The notes beneath the pieces were generated by a model, which saw only the letters and a program-made list of their open reading frames with translations, had not been told where the DNA came from and made no database searches. From Blautia caecimuris (GTDB taxonomy: Bacteria > Bacillota > Clostridia > Lachnospirales > Lachnospiraceae), in the NCBI RefSeq assembly GCF_024622975.1, contig NZ_JANJZT010000001.1, forward strand, positions 62,001 through 126,000: a DNA stretch of 64,000 nt. Reading direction: 5' to 3'. Of this stretch, positions 52,916 to 61,626 are shown piece after piece (the stretch's first letter is position 1; every line of letters begins with the position of its first letter). The position numbers and the translations under genes were made by a program.

Positions 52916-53920
52916 ATGGCAGCAACCATGAAAGATCTTGCAAAGCGAACAGGACTGGGCCTTGCAACCATTTCTTCTTATTTCAACGGAGGAAATGTCA
53001 GAGAAAAAAACAGAAAAAAAATCGAGGAAGCTATTGAAGAACTTCACTATGAGGTCAATGAGGTTGCCAGGAATCTTAAGACAAATGCAACAAAAACCAT
53101 TGGAGTGGTAATCCCGGAGCTGAACAATACCTTTTGTGCTGAGATCATTACCGGTATGGAAGATATTTTAAGAAATCACGGATATGCGACAATGATCTGT
53201 GACTGCCGTACAGACAAGAAGCTGGAGCAGGAGGCTGTGGAGTTTTTATGCCGGAAAAGGGTTGACGGCATCATCAATATGCCGGTAGACACCGAGGGTG
53301 GTCATCTGAAAGCTTTTCAGAAAACAGGAAAGCCGATTGTTCTTATTGACCGAAAAATCCAGGGTGTTGTCTGTGACAGTGTTCTGGTAGACAATGAGCA
53401 GGCTGCTTCGGATGCCTTAAAGCTTCTTTATGAAAAAGGCCATCGGAATATCGGGATCATCGGCGGTCCGGAGGAAATCTCCACAGCGCAGGAACGAATG
53501 AAAGGCTATTGCAAAACCATGGAGGAGTTGAACCTTCCTGTGCGGGAGTCGCTGATCGTCCACGGTGATTACACTATTCAGGGCGGCGTTAAGGCAATGG
53601 AAACACTGGTGCAGAAAAACCCGGATATGACAGCGGTTTTTATCACCAACTACGAGATGACTATGGGAGCTGTGATCGGGCTTAATGAGCTGGGAATCCG
53701 GATTCCGGAGGAAATCTCTCTGGTGGGCTTTGACAATCTTCCCTTTGCCAGAGCCTGTAATCCCAAGCTGACCATTGTTTCTCAGCCCACAGAAAAAATC
53801 GCAGAGGCTACGGCGGGGATTATGCTGGAACGTCTGGAACATGCAGGAAATGAATCCGGATGCCGTACAGAAAAGCTGGGGACAACCATTATCCATGGAA
53901 AATCCATTGCACAGCTTTAA
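52916..53920 (+). CDS. LacI-family transcriptional regulator
   Basis: This 334-residue protein has a LacI HTH at the start (about 5-25, MKDLAKRTGLGLATISSYFNGG) and a periplasmic-binding-protein-like sensor domain (about 62-330). GVVIPELNNTFCAEIITGMEDILRNHGY, GIIGGPEEISTAQERMKGY and LVGFDNLPFARACNPKLTIVSQP are conserved. It lies inside the operon and is the obvious candidate to bind GAAACGTTTC upstream. The inducer sugar is unknown. GGGGG precedes the ATG. Confidence 0.93.
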   Translation: MAATMKDLAKRTGLGLATISSYFNGGNVREKNRKKIEEAIEELHYEVNEVARNLKTNATKTIGVVIPELNNTFCAEIITGMEDILRNHGYATMICDCRTDKKLEQEAVEFLCRKRVDGIINMPVDTEGGHLKAFQKTGKPIVLIDRKIQGVVCDSVLVDNEQAASDALKLLYEKGHRNIGIIGGPEEISTAQERMKGYCKTMEELNLPVRESLIVHGDYTIQGGVKAMETLVQKNPDMTAVFITNYEMTMGAVIGLNELGIRIPEEISLVGFDNLPFARACNPKLTIVSQPTEKIAEATAGIMLERLEHAGNESGCRTEKLGTTIIHGKSIAQL

Positions 53921-53972
53921 GGATACAGAATCATGGGAAAGCAGAACACTATAAAATAATGAGGAAAAAAAG

Positions 53973-55490
53973 ATGAACCAGTCATATTTAATTGGAATTG
54001 ATATTGGAACAAGCGCCTGTAAGGTTGCCCTTTTTGACCGGAGCGGCTGTGTGCTGGCAGCAGCCAACGGGGATTATCCGGTGTATTACCCAAAGGAGGG
54101 CTGGGCAGAGCAGAACCCGGAAGAATGGTGGAGTGCTGTCTGCGGGGCTGTCCGTCAGGTGATCGAAGAGGCGTCTGTTGCTCCGGAAGAGATTGCGGGA
54201 GTGGGGATTGACGGTCAGAGCTGGTCAGCCATTGCCATTGACCGGAACGGACATGTACTGACCAATACGCCGATCTGGATGGACACAAGAGCGCAGTCTA
54301 TCTGCGACCGTCTCAACGAGGAAATCGGCGCAGAGGCAATCTTTGAGGTGGCAGGAAACTCCCTTCAGCCATCTTATACTACAGCGAAGATCCTCTGGTA
54401 TAAAGAAAACCTTCCGGAGGTGTATGCCAAAATTGACAAAATCCTTCAGTCCAACAGCTTTATTGCTTTTAAGCTTACAGGAGCGGTAAGCCAGGATCTT
54501 TCCCAGGGGTACGGACTTCACTGCTTTGATATGCGGACAGGCAAGTGGAATGAGGCTATGTGTGAAAAGCTGGGGATCCCTGTAGAATTTTTGCCGGAAA
54601 TCGTCCCATGTGACCATGTTGTGGGAACAGTAACAAAAAAAGCTGCAGAGGAATGCGGACTTGCAGAGGGGACTCCTGTTGTGGCAGGAGGTCTGGATGC
54701 AGCCTGCGGAACTCTGGGGGCGGGGGTGATCAATCCCGGCGAGACTCAGGAGCAGGGCGGACAGGCAGGCGGTATGAGTATCTGTCTTGACGAGTATAAG
54801 GCTGATCCCCGTCTGATCCTTGGCTTCCATGTAGTTCCGGGTAAATGGCTTCTCCAGGGAGGTACTACCGGAGGCGGCGGTGTTATGCGCTGGTTTGAGC
54901 GGGAATTTGCGGACTATGAGCGGATGATGAAAAAGGAAACAGGAGTTTCGTCTTTGAATCAGCTTAATGAGATCGCAGAAAAAATAGCAGCCGGAAGCGA
55001 TGGACTGGTATTTCTTCCGTACATGGCCGGCGAGCGGTCACCTGTCTGGAATCCTTATGCAAAGGGCGTATTTTACGGACTTGATTTTTCCAAAACAAAG
55101 GGACATATGGTCCGTGCCTGTATGGAAGGTGTGGCTCTTTCTCTCCGCCATAATCTGGAAGTGGCGGAAAGTGCAGGCGCCCGGGCAAATGTTCTCCGCG
55201 CTATGGGCGGATCTGCAAACTCACTTCTCTGGACCCAGATCAAGGCAGATATTACAGGCAAAAAGATCGTAGTTCCGGCTTCTGATACAGCCACTACTTT
55301 GGGCGCAGCCCTTTTGGCCGGAGTGGGAACAGGCTTCTATCAGGACTATGAGGAGGCAGTAAAGGAAACCGTCAGTGTAACAAGAACCCATGAGCCTGAT
55401 CTCAGGGTGAAAGAGATTTACGACAAAACTTATGAAACCTATTTGGAATTGTACCGGTCTCTGGCCGGTATGATGACAAAACATGAATAA
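53973..55490 (+). CDS. FGGY-family sugar kinase (xylulokinase-like)
   Basis: This 505-residue protein belongs to the FGGY carbohydrate kinases, with the ATPase motif LIGIDIGTSACKVALFDRSG near the start, GVGIDGQSWSAIAIDRNG, and PIWMDTRAQ and GLDAACGTLGAG and the C-terminal RAMGGSANSLLWTQIKADITGKKI. Closest overall to xylulokinase. Fuculokinase is often replaced by such kinases in clostridia, and the linked fucI and aldolase make L-fuculose a candidate substrate; D-xylulose is the main alternative. Start: ATG with GAGGAAA upstream. Confidence 0.85.
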   Translation: MNQSYLIGIDIGTSACKVALFDRSGCVLAAANGDYPVYYPKEGWAEQNPEEWWSAVCGAVRQVIEEASVAPEEIAGVGIDGQSWSAIAIDRNGHVLTNTPIWMDTRAQSICDRLNEEIGAEAIFEVAGNSLQPSYTTAKILWYKENLPEVYAKIDKILQSNSFIAFKLTGAVSQDLSQGYGLHCFDMRTGKWNEAMCEKLGIPVEFLPEIVPCDHVVGTVTKKAAEECGLAEGTPVVAGGLDAACGTLGAGVINPGETQEQGGQAGGMSICLDEYKADPRLILGFHVVPGKWLLQGGTTGGGGVMRWFEREFADYERMMKKETGVSSLNQLNEIAEKIAAGSDGLVFLPYMAGERSPVWNPYAKGVFYGLDFSKTKGHMVRACMEGVALSLRHNLEVAESAGARANVLRAMGGSANSLLWTQIKADITGKKIVVPASDTATTLGAALLAGVGTGFYQDYEEAVKETVSVTRTHEPDLRVKEIYDKTYETYLELYRSLAGMMTKHE

Positions 55491-55509
55491 AAGGAGGAGT
55501 ATTCTTATT

Positions 55510-56562
55510 ATGAAAGCAGCAGTAGTTGTAGCAAATGAGGACGTGCAGTATCTGGAAATTCCGGAGCCGGAGGTAAAACCGGGGTATGTAAAGATCAAGG
55601 TTCACTATTCCGGTATCTGCGGCTCTGATATTCCACGTGTACTTCATAATGGCGTACACTTTTATCCGATCGTTCTGGGACATGAGTTCTCCGGCGATGT
55701 GGTGGAAATCGGAGAGGGTGTTACAAAGGTAAAGGCAGGCGACCGTGTTTCCGGCGCTCCTCTTGTACCCTGCATGAAATGTGAGGACTGCCAGAAAGGC
55801 AATTATTCCCTTTGTAAGCATTACAGCTTTATCGGCTCCAGAGAGCAGGGAAGCAATGCAGATTATGTGGTGGTTCCGGAGCAGAACGCAGTTCCTTTTG
55901 ACGCATCAGTTCCCTATGAGCAGGGCGCAATGTTCGAGCCCTCTACAGTAGCCCTTCACGGACTTCTGCAGAATGATTATCAGGGAGGTCAGTGCGTGGC
56001 AATCCTTGGCGGCGGAACCATTGGTATGTTTACCATGCAGTGGGCAAAGATCTTCGGCTCCAAAAAGGTTGTGGTTTTTGATATCAGCGATGAGCGTCTG
56101 GAGCTGGCAAAACGCCTTGGGGCAGACGAGGTGGTAAACACCACAAAAGAGGATTACATGAAAACAGCTATGGAGCTTACCGGAAATAAGGGCTACGGCT
56201 ATGTATTTGAGACAGCAGGACAGGTTCCAACCATGCATATGGCCTTTGAGCTGGCTGCAAATAAGGCTCATGTATGCTTTATCGGTACTCCTCATGTAGA
56301 CCTTTCCTTTACACCTGCCCAGTGGGAAAACATGAACCGTAAGGAGTTTAAACTGACAGGCTCCTGGATGTCCTACAGCGCTCCGTTCCCGGGAAAAGAA
56401 TGGGAGCTTACCGCTCATTATTTTGCAACCGGACAGCTGAAATTTGATCCGGGCTTCATTTATAAGAAAATTCCTATGAGCCAGGCTCAGGAAGCCTTCC
56501 AGCTCTTTAAGACACCGGGCCTTGTAAAAGGAAAGATTCTTTTATCAAACGAGGAAAACTAA
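55510..56562 (+). CDS. Zinc polyol dehydrogenase (galactitol-1-phosphate/sorbitol type)
   Basis: This 350-residue medium-chain dehydrogenase has the catalytic-zinc residues in YSGICGSDIPRV and LGHEFSGDVVEIG, structural-zinc cysteines in CMKCEDCQKGNYSLC, and the NAD motif AILGGGTIGMFTMQWAKIFG. It resembles GatD and sorbitol dehydrogenase. The ATG at 55510 with AAAGGAGG upstream is the start; the ATG at 55483 overlapping the previous stop is unlikely. It would oxidise a sugar alcohol or its phosphate into the substrate of the next enzyme. Confidence 0.87.
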   Translation: MKAAVVVANEDVQYLEIPEPEVKPGYVKIKVHYSGICGSDIPRVLHNGVHFYPIVLGHEFSGDVVEIGEGVTKVKAGDRVSGAPLVPCMKCEDCQKGNYSLCKHYSFIGSREQGSNADYVVVPEQNAVPFDASVPYEQGAMFEPSTVALHGLLQNDYQGGQCVAILGGGTIGMFTMQWAKIFGSKKVVVFDISDERLELAKRLGADEVVNTTKEDYMKTAMELTGNKGYGYVFETAGQVPTMHMAFELAANKAHVCFIGTPHVDLSFTPAQWENMNRKEFKLTGSWMSYSAPFPGKEWELTAHYFATGQLKFDPGFIYKKIPMSQAQEAFQLFKTPGLVKGKILLSNEEN

Positions 56563-56563
56563 A

Positions 56564-57493
56564 ATGATACTGACAGTAACTTTAAACGCCGCTATTGACA
56601 AGCGGTATGTAGTAGAAAACTTTCAGGTGGGAGAAGTCAATCGTGTAAAGGAATGCAGTTATGTTCCTGGGGGAAAAGGACTGAACGTTTCCAAGCCGGC
56701 CTCTATTTACGGGGCAGAGGTTGTGGCAACCGGATTTGTAGGCGGCCATGCGGGAAATTACATCGAGGATGCCCTGAAGCCCTTTGGCATCAAAAGTGAA
56801 TTTTATCATGTGGATGCGGAAAGCCGCTCCTGCATTAATATCTGGGACGAGACAAACCATGTGCAGACAGAATTTCTGGAGCCGGGCTTTACTCTTACAG
56901 AAAAGGATTTTGAAGGCTTTGAAGAAAAATTCCGCACGCTGGTTGCTGACGCAGAGGTTGTGGCAATGTCCGGAAGCGTTCCAAAAGGCTTAGACGGAAC
57001 CGCATATCAGCGTCTTGTAAAAATTGTAAAGGACGCCGGAAAAAAGGTGATCCTTGACACAAGCGGAAAGCTTCTGGAAATGGGGATTCAGGCAGCTCCC
57101 ACGCTGATCAAGCCCAATATTGACGAGATCAGGATGCTTACCGGAAAGAACTGCGATGATATTAATGATATTATTGAAGCGGCAAAGGAGATCCACAGAA
57201 ACGGCGTGGAGATCGTAGCTGTTTCCCTTGGAGCAGACGGCTCCCTTGCAGTAAGTGACGAGGGAATCTTCCGGGCGGAAGTACCGAAAATCGATGCTGT
57301 CAATACAGTAGGCTGCGGCGATTCCATGATCGCAGGCTTTGCCATCGGACTGAAGGAGGGGCTGTCCCTTCCGGAAACCCTGAAAAAGGCAAGCGCCATT
57401 TCTGCGGCGGCAGCCATGCGGGAAGAAACAGGATTTTTCTGTATGGAGGATATGGAAAAAATTCTTCCTCAGATTAAGATTATGAAATTATAA
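56564..57493 (+). CDS. PfkB-family hexose-phosphate kinase (1-phosphofructokinase/tagatose-6-phosphate type)
   Basis: This 309-residue protein is a PfkB kinase of the 1-phosphofructokinase/LacC type. It shows the family start ILTVTLNAAIDKRYVVENFQVGEVNRV, YVPGGKGLNVSKP and the C-terminal catalytic VNTVGCGDSMIAGFAIGL with its aspartate base. It would phosphorylate a ketohexose-phosphate for the aldolase at 52029. It follows the dehydrogenase with no gap, so the two are co-translated. Confidence 0.88.
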   Translation: MILTVTLNAAIDKRYVVENFQVGEVNRVKECSYVPGGKGLNVSKPASIYGAEVVATGFVGGHAGNYIEDALKPFGIKSEFYHVDAESRSCINIWDETNHVQTEFLEPGFTLTEKDFEGFEEKFRTLVADAEVVAMSGSVPKGLDGTAYQRLVKIVKDAGKKVILDTSGKLLEMGIQAAPTLIKPNIDEIRMLTGKNCDDINDIIEAAKEIHRNGVEIVAVSLGADGSLAVSDEGIFRAEVPKIDAVNTVGCGDSMIAGFAIGLKEGLSLPETLKKASAISAAAAMREETGFFCMEDMEKILPQIKIMKL

Positions 57494-57555
57494 AGATTTT
57501 GTAGAGTTTTCAAAATACAACAGAATCAGAAAATCATAAAAAGGAGAAGAAAAAG

Positions 57556-58557
57556 ATGGCAGAATTTATTAATCCGGCACTTGTGCCAAAAGTAACTCTT
57601 CCTTCCGGTGAGGAAGTTCCCTGTGTTGGAATGGGAACCTTTGGTTCTGACCGTGTATCAGCAGAGGATGTATCAGCAGCGGTTGCAGGGGCAGTGCGCA
57701 GCGGCTATCGTATGTTTGACTGCGCAGCCTGCTATGGCAATGAGCCACAGATCGGAAAGGTATTTAAGGACGCTTTTGATGAGGGCGTTGTAGAGCGAAA
57801 AGATCTTTTTATTATGACAAAGGTATGGAATGATATGCACAGAGATGTGGAGAAAGCCTGCAGAAAGAGTATTCAGGATCTTCAGTGCGATTATGTGGAC
57901 CTGTACTTTATCCACTGGCCGTTCCCAAATTATCATGCACCGGGATGTGATGTAGATTCCAGAAATCCGGATTCCAGACCTTTCAGTGTGGATGAGTTTA
58001 TGGATACTTACCGTCAGTGTGAGGAGCTTGTGGAAAAAGGGGTGATCCGTTACATCGGTATCTCAAACATGACGATTCCGAAGCTGGAGGCTGTTCTTCC
58101 GCTTATGAAGATCAAACCGGCAGCCTGTGAGCTGGAACTTCATGTATGCTTCCAGCAGCAGGAGCTTTATGATTATCTGGTAGCTCACAATATCCAGCCG
58201 GTAGGCTATATGCCTCTTGGCTCACCTAGAAGACCAGAGAGAGATATCTGTCCGGAGGATGTGGCTGATCTTCAGCTTCCGGAAATGAAAGCTATTGCAG
58301 AGGCACACGGAGTACATCCGGCTTTGATCGCTCTGAAATGGGCGCATCAGAGAGGAGAGATTTCCATTCCGTTCTCCGTACATAATTTTGCTTCCAATCT
58401 GAAATGCGTTACTGAGGATCCTCTTACAGAAGAGGAAATGAAAATCATTTCCACTCTGGAAAAAGGCAATCGCCTTGTAAAAGGTCAGGTATTCCTCTGG
58501 GAGGGCGCAAACGACTGGCATGATCTCTGGGATGAAGATGGTGTGATCGTAAAATAA
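57556..58557 (+). CDS. Aldo/keto reductase
   Basis: This 333-residue NADPH-dependent reductase of the AKR superfamily has the catalytic residues in place: Asp and Tyr in FDCAACYGNEP, Lys in IMTKVWND and His in YFIHWPFPN. It is close to the aldose/xylose reductase group. It may reduce a sugar aldehyde to a polyol or lactaldehyde to 1,2-propanediol; either fits this locus. It closes the operon and is followed by a strong terminator. Confidence 0.9.
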   Translation: MAEFINPALVPKVTLPSGEEVPCVGMGTFGSDRVSAEDVSAAVAGAVRSGYRMFDCAACYGNEPQIGKVFKDAFDEGVVERKDLFIMTKVWNDMHRDVEKACRKSIQDLQCDYVDLYFIHWPFPNYHAPGCDVDSRNPDSRPFSVDEFMDTYRQCEELVEKGVIRYIGISNMTIPKLEAVLPLMKIKPAACELELHVCFQQQELYDYLVAHNIQPVGYMPLGSPRRPERDICPEDVADLQLPEMKAIAEAHGVHPALIALKWAHQRGEISIPFSVHNFASNLKCVTEDPLTEEEMKIISTLEKGNRLVKGQVFLWEGANDWHDLWDEDGVIVK

Positions 58558-58589
58558 TATAAAAAACAGTAAAGAAAGAAGTAAAAAGG

Positions 58590-58635
58590 AACCCGTCGGC
58601 TCCTGCTCTTTTGGGCAGGAACCGGCGGGTTTTTT
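58590..58635 (+). terminator. Strong terminator after the sugar operon
   Basis: AACCCGTCGG with CTCCTGC pairs with GCAGGAA and CCGGCGGGTT, followed by TTTTT. The sequence after it becomes clearly more AT-rich. Confidence 0.9.
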
Positions 58636-58878
58636 GGCGGAGAAAAGCAGGGGAGGGGAATGACATAAAGCAGCATACAATTCAAGTCATATATATCAAA
58701 AATAAAAACCACAAAACCTGCCACATATTGAAGAAATGTTGGATATTGATTAAATTATTACATATAGACAAAAAAAACATAAATTATCAAAAAGTATGGA
58801 AGAGTTTTAAAACGGGTTATAGAGATGGAAAATTTCTATAAAGGATGATTATTGGGAAAAGAAATAAATGCTCTATTT

Positions 58879-58908
58879 TTGACAGTTGAAAAAGCGAAAA
58901 CATACTAC
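58879..58908 (+). promoter_or_regulatory. Possible promoter of the radical SAM peptide cluster
   Basis: TTGACA at 58879-58884 is followed 18 bases later by TACTAC, a weak -10. It lies 75 bases before the first gene of the AT-rich cluster. The rest of 58636-58982 shows only AT-rich sequence. Confidence 0.35.
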
Positions 58909-58982
58909 AACTCATAGTTTATAAGAGAGAAGGCTATTAGATATTTATAATTGTTTAAGTACTTTAATAAGGAGGATCTGAT

Positions 58983-59915
58983 TTGACACAGGGATATATA
59001 GCTATCGGATATATGTGTAATCAGGCATGCAGCTTCTGCCCATGCTCTAAGGCAGAAAAAAGATACCCGATACCTGACTTAGAGATGCTAGAAAAAGTCG
59101 TGGAAAATATGATACAAACTTCCAGTATCGATTCTATTGTTGTATCCGGAGGAGAACCAACGATACATCCTGATTTTATAGATTTTATAAGATACTTATG
59201 TGAAAAAAAACTGAAAATCACTATTTTGACAAATTCAGAACGTTTTTCAGATAAAAAATTTACAGACAGATTCTTATCTGCTGTACGAACAGAACTGGTT
59301 GAACTGATTACGACTATCCATAGTCAATCAGAAGAAGAGCATGAAGCTGTTAATGGGTCTAAGGGGAGTTTTCAAAGAACCATTGATGGAATGTTGCAGA
59401 TACAGTCTGGGGGAATACATACGACAGTCAAACATTGTATTACTAAGGCAAATTATAAAGATTTGTATCAATTTTACAAATTTATAGATAATGTCTTTCC
59501 GCAGGAAACAGATATTCAGCTGTGTAGTATCGATTATTGTGGGTTGTCCGAAGAAAACAAATATGACTATATGGTTGTTTTTCCAGAGTTATATCCTTAT
59601 TTTGAAGAAATGTTTGATGATTACATTAAAAAGTTGGATGTGGGAAATAAACGACATATGTATTGCATAAATATGCCGCTGTGTTCCCTCGATCCTTATT
59701 ATTGGGATTTTGTTGCACCGAAAATAAAATCATATAGCAGTTATTCGGCACCCACACAGAAGGGTGAGTCGAATGTAGAGGATGGAAGAGATGATTTTAT
59801 TGGAACATTGGGCGAAGGATGTAGGAAATGTAAAGCTGAGCCGTTATGTGCAGGAACATATCGCACTGCTTTTGAATATTTTGGGGATCGTATTATCTGT
59901 CCATACAAAAAGTAA
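58983..59915 (+). CDS. Radical SAM protein, first of three in the peptide cluster
   Basis: This 310-residue protein has the radical SAM motif C12, C16, C19 (GYMCNQACSFC) and the glycine-rich SGGEPTIHPDF. Extra cysteines near the end (CINMPLC, GEGCRKCKAEPLC and ICPYKK) suggest a second iron-sulfur cluster of the SPASM/twitch type. Radical SAM enzymes of this type modify small peptides by C-C, C-S or C-N bond formation. The start is TTG 58983 with AAGGAGG seven bases upstream. Together with the neighbours it points to peptide maturation; the exact reaction is unknown. Confidence 0.82.
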   Translation: MTQGYIAIGYMCNQACSFCPCSKAEKRYPIPDLEMLEKVVENMIQTSSIDSIVVSGGEPTIHPDFIDFIRYLCEKKLKITILTNSERFSDKKFTDRFLSAVRTELVELITTIHSQSEEEHEAVNGSKGSFQRTIDGMLQIQSGGIHTTVKHCITKANYKDLYQFYKFIDNVFPQETDIQLCSIDYCGLSEENKYDYMVVFPELYPYFEEMFDDYIKKLDVGNKRHMYCINMPLCSLDPYYWDFVAPKIKSYSSYSAPTQKGESNVEDGRDDFIGTLGEGCRKCKAEPLCAGTYRTAFEYFGDRIICPYKK

Positions 59916-59935
59916 GTGAAAGGAAGTTCAGTGCC

Positions 59936-60223
59936 ATGGAGAATTATGTGAAACAACACTGTTTTGACAATGAAAATGTGTCTAGATATTATCTTTCGCC
60001 ATATGTGTATATAGTTCAGACAGACGAAGGTCTTTATGTGGGGCGAGAGGATGATGAAAGAGAGTTTTGTTTTTATGAGGAAGTAGATGTCTATATACAA
60101 TTATTTCATAAATTGTCAGAAGGGATGACTGAAGGCGAAATCTACAGGTATTTAGAAGAATATTTTTCAGAAAAATCTAACGAAATTTTAAGTTTATTGA
60201 TTGGTGGAGGAATTGTAGAATGA
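59936..60223 (+). CDS. PqqD-like RiPP recognition element protein
   Basis: This 95-residue protein looks like a stand-alone RRE (PqqD-like): beta strands at about 19-45 (LSPYVYIVQTDEGLYVGREDDEREFCFYEE) followed by a winged-helix-like part (VDVYIQLFHKLSEGMTEGEIYRYLEEYFSEKSNEILSLLIGGGIVE). RRE domains bind the leader of a precursor peptide and present it to the modifying enzyme. Sequence similarity is weak, so this rests on pattern and genetic context. Its stop overlaps the next start (ATGA). Confidence 0.62.
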   Translation: MENYVKQHCFDNENVSRYYLSPYVYIVQTDEGLYVGREDDEREFCFYEEVDVYIQLFHKLSEGMTEGEIYRYLEEYFSEKSNEILSLLIGGGIVE

Positions 60224-61626
60224 AAGATTGTTCCTGTAGTTATATTTCGGGAGGAGCAATAGAAGGCACGGAATTTTGGCTGAATGATTTATGGAAATTT
60301 GAAGCAGGGGACAAGAATTTGCTTCTGGATCGTCAAGGACACATATTGCTGTTGAAAAAGAATCTTTGCAATACTATATGGAATCAGGAGATTTCCGAAG
60401 ATTTGCTCCTGAAACTTTTACAGAGAAAATTTGCATATGAATCTGAAAATATAGATAAAAATGGGACGGAAAAAAACTCGGATATTAAACCGATGTTTTT
60501 TATGATAGATTTAACAAATAAATGCAATATGGAATGCCGCTATTGTTTAAGAAATGTGGAAGATGATTCTGACAAGGAGTCTATTACGAATGATATGATA
60601 GACTCTATTTGTGAATATCTGGCACAATACTGTAAACAAATAGGAGACAAACGTATTACTATTCAACCTTGGGGGGGAGAACCACTTTTGGAAACAGAGA
60701 AAATTTTTCTTCTCCAGGATGGTTTGAAAAAAAGGGGCATGAATCCTCAGATTACCATTGAAACAAATGCTCTGCTTCTTTCAAAGGGGTTGATGAAAGA
60801 ACTATATCAAAGAGGAATTTCGATTGGAGTCAGTATAGATGGTTATCAGAAAATTCATGACTCACAGAGAGTAATACATTCAGGCATTGGTACACATCAG
60901 GTGGTGGAACGCAGGATCAGAAGTATTCAGAAATTGTATGGAAATGATATTTCTACTATAACTACAGTTACTAGAAATTCTTTAGAAAATCTTGAGGATA
61001 TTATAGAATATCTTGCAGTTGATTTGGGATTGATTTATATTAAACTAAATTTTGTCCATAGGAGTTGCTTTGCTATGAACGACGATTTGTGCTTGTACGC
61101 AGAGGAGATTGCAGATGCTACCATTCGTATTTTTCAGAAGATTTTGGAACTTCATAAGAGAGGAATAGAAGTCTACGAATATAATATTTGGTTGAAAAGT
61201 ATGAATTTGCTTACAGGAAAAAAACTTGATGTTTGTAATTCTAATGGTTGTCATGGGGGAAAACGTATGATTGCTATTGATAAGCATGGTGATATTTTTC
61301 CCTGTGATGTGACAGATTTTCCAGAAGAACGGCTAGGCAATATTAAGACGGATAAGGATTTGATTGCATTACTTGAAAATTCAGTAGGAGAAAAAGCATA
61401 TTTTAAAGAAAAAAAAGGAAACGAATGTGAGAAGTGTCCATGGCAGCATTATTGTCGCGGAGGATGTACCGTGCATATGAAATGTGCAACACAAGAACAG
61501 GATGTGGATATGATTGAGTGTACGATCAATCGGAACTTGTATCCGAAACTGATATCGTTGATTTTGCATGAACCGGAACGTATGAATCAGTTACTGGGAT
61601 ATGAGATCTTGAAAAAGGAGCCTTAG
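60220..61626 (+). CDS. SPASM-domain radical SAM peptide maturase
   Basis: This 468-residue protein has an N-terminal RRE-like part (about 14-75, FWLNDLWKFEAGDKNLLLDRQGHILLLKK ... LLLKLLQRKFAYE), a radical SAM core with C102, C106, C109 (TNKCNMECRYC) and WGGEPLLE, and a C-terminal SPASM region (CNSNGCHGGKRMIAIDKHGDIFPCD, then CEKCPWQHYCRGGCTVH and a final Cys) with ligands for two more clusters. This plan matches maturases of RiPPs such as sactipeptides and cyclophane peptides. It overlaps the preceding RRE gene by four bases. Confidence 0.88.
   Translation: MKDCSCSYISGGAIEGTEFWLNDLWKFEAGDKNLLLDRQGHILLLKKNLCNTIWNQEISEDLLLKLLQRKFAYESENIDKNGTEKNSDIKPMFFMIDLTNKCNMECRYCLRNVEDDSDKESITNDMIDSICEYLAQYCKQIGDKRITIQPWGGEPLLETEKIFLLQDGLKKRGMNPQITIETNALLLSKGLMKELYQRGISIGVSIDGYQKIHDSQRVIHSGIGTHQVVERRIRSIQKLYGNDISTITTVTRNSLENLEDIIEYLAVDLGLIYIKLNFVHRSCFAMNDDLCLYAEEIADATIRIFQKILELHKRGIEVYEYNIWLKSMNLLTGKKLDVCNSNGCHGGKRMIAIDKHGDIFPCDVTDFPEERLGNIKTDKDLIALLENSVGEKAYFKEKKGNECEKCPWQHYCRGGCTVHMKCATQEQDVDMIECTINRNLYPKLISLILHEPERMNQLLGYEILKKEP

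Noticed and set aside
58611-58841. Small plus-strand frame after the aldo/keto reductase
   Set aside because: It begins inside the terminator and continues in AT-rich non-coding sequence.
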